Below, in pieces: positions 61,896-64,000 of a DNA stretch of 64,000 bases. The notes below the pieces were generated by a model. It did not search any database, was not told where the DNA came from, and saw only the letters and a program-made list of their open reading frames with translations. The stretch comes from Dioscorea cayenensis subsp. rotundata. Lineage: Eukaryota; Streptophyta; Magnoliopsida; Dioscoreales; Dioscoreaceae. A program made the translations under genes and the position numbers. Each line of letters starts with the position of its first letter. The first letter of the stretch is position 1. The stretch spans positions 2,267,501 through 2,331,500 of the forward strand of contig NC_052474.1 in NCBI RefSeq assembly GCF_009730915.1. The letters are read 5' to 3'.

Positions 61896-62775
61896 CAAGG
61901 TTGTCAGACCCGGCCCAGGCAATGACCCTGCTAAGTCCAAGGGTCAGGTCAATGGGATCGATTGGGTCGAACCGGGGTCAATAATTAAATATAAAAAATA
62001 TTATAATAATTAATAATGAGCAAATATGATATTAAACTCATAATTATATTATAAAAACCTACACAATTTTGATATTTAAATTGATAAATGACCTTATATA
62101 CAGTAGAGATTTCTAATTATGTCATTTATTTTTATATTTTTTTAATATTTACAAATTTAATATATTAATATATAATTATCGAACTTCTCTCGGTGTTATT
62201 TATTTATTTATTTGTTTATTGGTTGATTTTTGTTAAAAATAAATAGAAAATATAATTCACTAATTCTTATATCTCAATTGAGTTTTTTTATTTTTGTTTT
62301 TAAATTTTCTTATATTTTTTTAGTTAATTAGAATACTTTAATTTTTATATTTTTTTATAATAAAAATTACACTCATTTATTGTTTTATTTTTAATAAATT
62401 AAATTTTTTTAGAAAGTATTTACATAACACATTAATATATTTTATTTTTAAATATTAATTTTTGTTGGTATGTTTATGATATATATATATATTGTAATTC
62501 TATTTATTGATTATATATTATAAATTAATATTAATAAATATACATGATTTTGTGGTTTCTAATAAAAAAATAATAATAAATTATTAAATATTATAAAAAA
62601 AATTAAATATTGTGACCCGATTGACCCGGCCGGATCAACCGGTTACCGGTTGAACCGCCCGGGTCACCGGGTTTTTTAATACCCGGATCAATGGGGTATA
62701 CCCGGGCCGACCACATGGCCGGTTCCTGGTTTTTCTGGTTGAACCGGTCAGGCCGGTCCGGATCTGACAACCTTG
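61896..62775. mobile_element. hAT-like MITE, 880 bp, with perfect 8-bp target duplication
   Basis: Termini CAAGGTTGTCAGACCCGG (left) and, reverse-complemented, CAAGGTTGTCAGATCCGG (right) form an 18-bp inverted repeat with one mismatch. Both flanks carry GTTTTAAT (61888-61895 and 62776-62783), a perfect 8-bp duplication diagnostic of hAT-type insertion. The ends are GC-rich with many GACCCGG/CCGGGTC words able to form secondary structure; the interior is very AT-rich and non-coding, so the element is non-autonomous. Confidence 0.88.
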
Positions 62776-62783
62776 GTTTTAAT

Positions 62784-64000
62784 AAGGTAGTGGATTACTT
62801 AGAAACTCTAGGACGTTCCAGAAATATTTTGGAAAAAAATTTTAAAAAAAAAACTAAATTTAGTTAGATCCCATACAACTATAAAATCTGGTTATGTCTT
62901 CCGATATAAAATATATATCGTTAGGTGTGCAACTTCTAGAACTCTGAATCCACTTCTATATTAGTCTTGTTTATAAAATTATAATATATCTACTTCAAAT
63001 ACTTATCTATTATGTATTTTTAATGTTTTAAAAATAAAGATAGGATATATCCGAACATTAATATTAATTTTAAACATCAGAAAAAAAACTATAAATCCAT
63101 GAAAGATATTCACATAAAATTTAACTTTATTAAGATTTTTGTTTAAAAATAAATGGATAAACTATAAATTCGCGGGAACCGCAAAACCAGAGCAGACAAA
63201 ACGACAACAAGAAAGGACTTTTAAAACAGCCAAGTGATGTGAGCTGTGTCTATCCGAGATCTTTTTGTTTCATCTTTACCATCCTTTTTAAGGTAATTTT
63301 CTTTTTAACTCACTAAACACACTAATCCTGATGCTTTAGATTTCAATTTTACGTATTGATGTTCAAAGCTTTACATGTCTATGTTTATTTGTTTCCTTCT
63401 ATCATCTTGAATGTGTGTCAAATAGGTGAAATTTTTTAATCTTTTATTTAGATTACAATTAGTTGTAGTTCTTGATGTTCCTAGCTATAGATTTATCCTT
63501 AGAGTTCTAGAGATCTTGCCAATACTTAACATACACAGTTAGAACTTATAGTTTTTATCTTTAAGGTTATTGATGATTGGAGCTATACATAAATACTTAT
63601 AATTTCTGATTTTTTTTTAAAAAAATTGTATAAATCATTGAATCTGTTGTTTATAATGACTAACATGTATATTTATATCGACTAACAGGTTCCTACTTTT
63701 ACTTATAATTTCCTTTGATTTCTCTAATACCAAAAATATATGTTATCCATCTTCTTCTCTGTTAACTACTTCCTCTTGTTTTTTTATTCTTTGGGAAAAA
63801 CTATTAGAATAAAAAGCTAGTGATTCTAACAAACTAAGTGATCACTAACTGGCTAGTAATAAAGCAATAAATATTAAGAGCTAAAAAATCCATTTATTAT
63901 CCATATATTCCTCAAAAATTCAAATATAACAAAAAAAAGTATGCATGGTAATAGGATAATTTTGTTCGGGAATAATTGTATGTTGTCTTTTTAATTATAT
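62784..64000. other. AT-rich intergenic DNA to window end
   Basis: No gene or clear repeat seen. The segment just after the MITE (TAGTTAGATCC..ACAACTATAAAATCTGGTTATGT, about 62857-62897) resembles 61797-61833 just before it, an old direct duplication flanking the insertion. Confidence 0.45.

Noticed and set aside
1-64000. CRISPR array, rRNA or bacterial operon
   Set aside because: The repeats are satellites, MITEs and gene duplications in a plant nuclear context; no spacer-repeat periodicity is seen.

Overview
The window looks like a nuclear fragment of a flowering plant. It has intron-rich genes with a plant-specific repertoire (TOPLESS co-repressor, RelA/SpoT homolog, MYB-CC factor, plastid-type CobW GTPase), AT-rich intergenic DNA, a copia LTR, a LINE relic and hAT-like MITEs. 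GC-rich gene 5' ends hint at a monocot, but I cannot name a species. All gene models were read by hand from splice signals and reading-frame continuity.

Layout. 1-5.3 kb is transposon debris: the 3' end of a copia element with its LTR, a tRNA-related sequence, a candidate MITE and a nested AT-rich minisatellite. An intronless RING E3 ligase lies at 5.6-7.0 kb (+). A repeat-rich stretch with a 55-bp tandem array follows. 10.2-15.5 kb is a gene graveyard: a UDP-glucuronate 4-epimerase pseudogene, an RNase H relic, a partial copy of the phosphoacetylglucosamine mutase (PAGM) gene, and a TBL/PMR5-type acetyltransferase pseudogene whose last exon is also present upstream as an inverted copy. The intact PAGM gene (-) is at 15.9-19.6 kb, and TOPLESS (-, 25 exons) at 20.3-28.0 kb. 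28.8-38.3 kb is AT-rich intergenic DNA with a LINE relic. A RelA/SpoT homolog (-, 18 exons) spans 38.4-49.9 kb. A run of exactly 1000 N (50477-51476) separates it from a small mitochondrial membrane-protein gene (+). A CobW-type zinc/metal GTPase (+, 10 exons) lies at 54.5-57.6 kb and a MYB-CC factor (+, 6 exons) at 59.6-61.4 kb. An 880-bp hAT-like MITE with a perfect 8-bp target duplication follows.

Gene-level points. PAGM (563 codons), RelA/SpoT (862), CobW (379) and MYB-CC (274) are intact, the last two each using one GC-AG intron. TOPLESS would be 1131 residues, the usual family length, except for one extra base in exon 12 that shifts the frame in the first WD40 propeller. The mitochondrial gene also appears to carry a one-base shift, close to the assembly gap.

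The best candidate for something new is the TBL locus. Two arms of about 400 bp in opposite orientation, with 23-28 nt blocks of perfect complementarity, flank a 1.2-kb spacer made of the rest of the same pseudogene. This is the layout expected of a hairpin-RNA or young MIRNA locus arising from inverted duplication of its target family. It sits inside a larger inverted duplication of PAGM. A second lead is three identical GAATATTC palindromes upstream of the MYB-CC gene, which fit the site bound by that same factor family.
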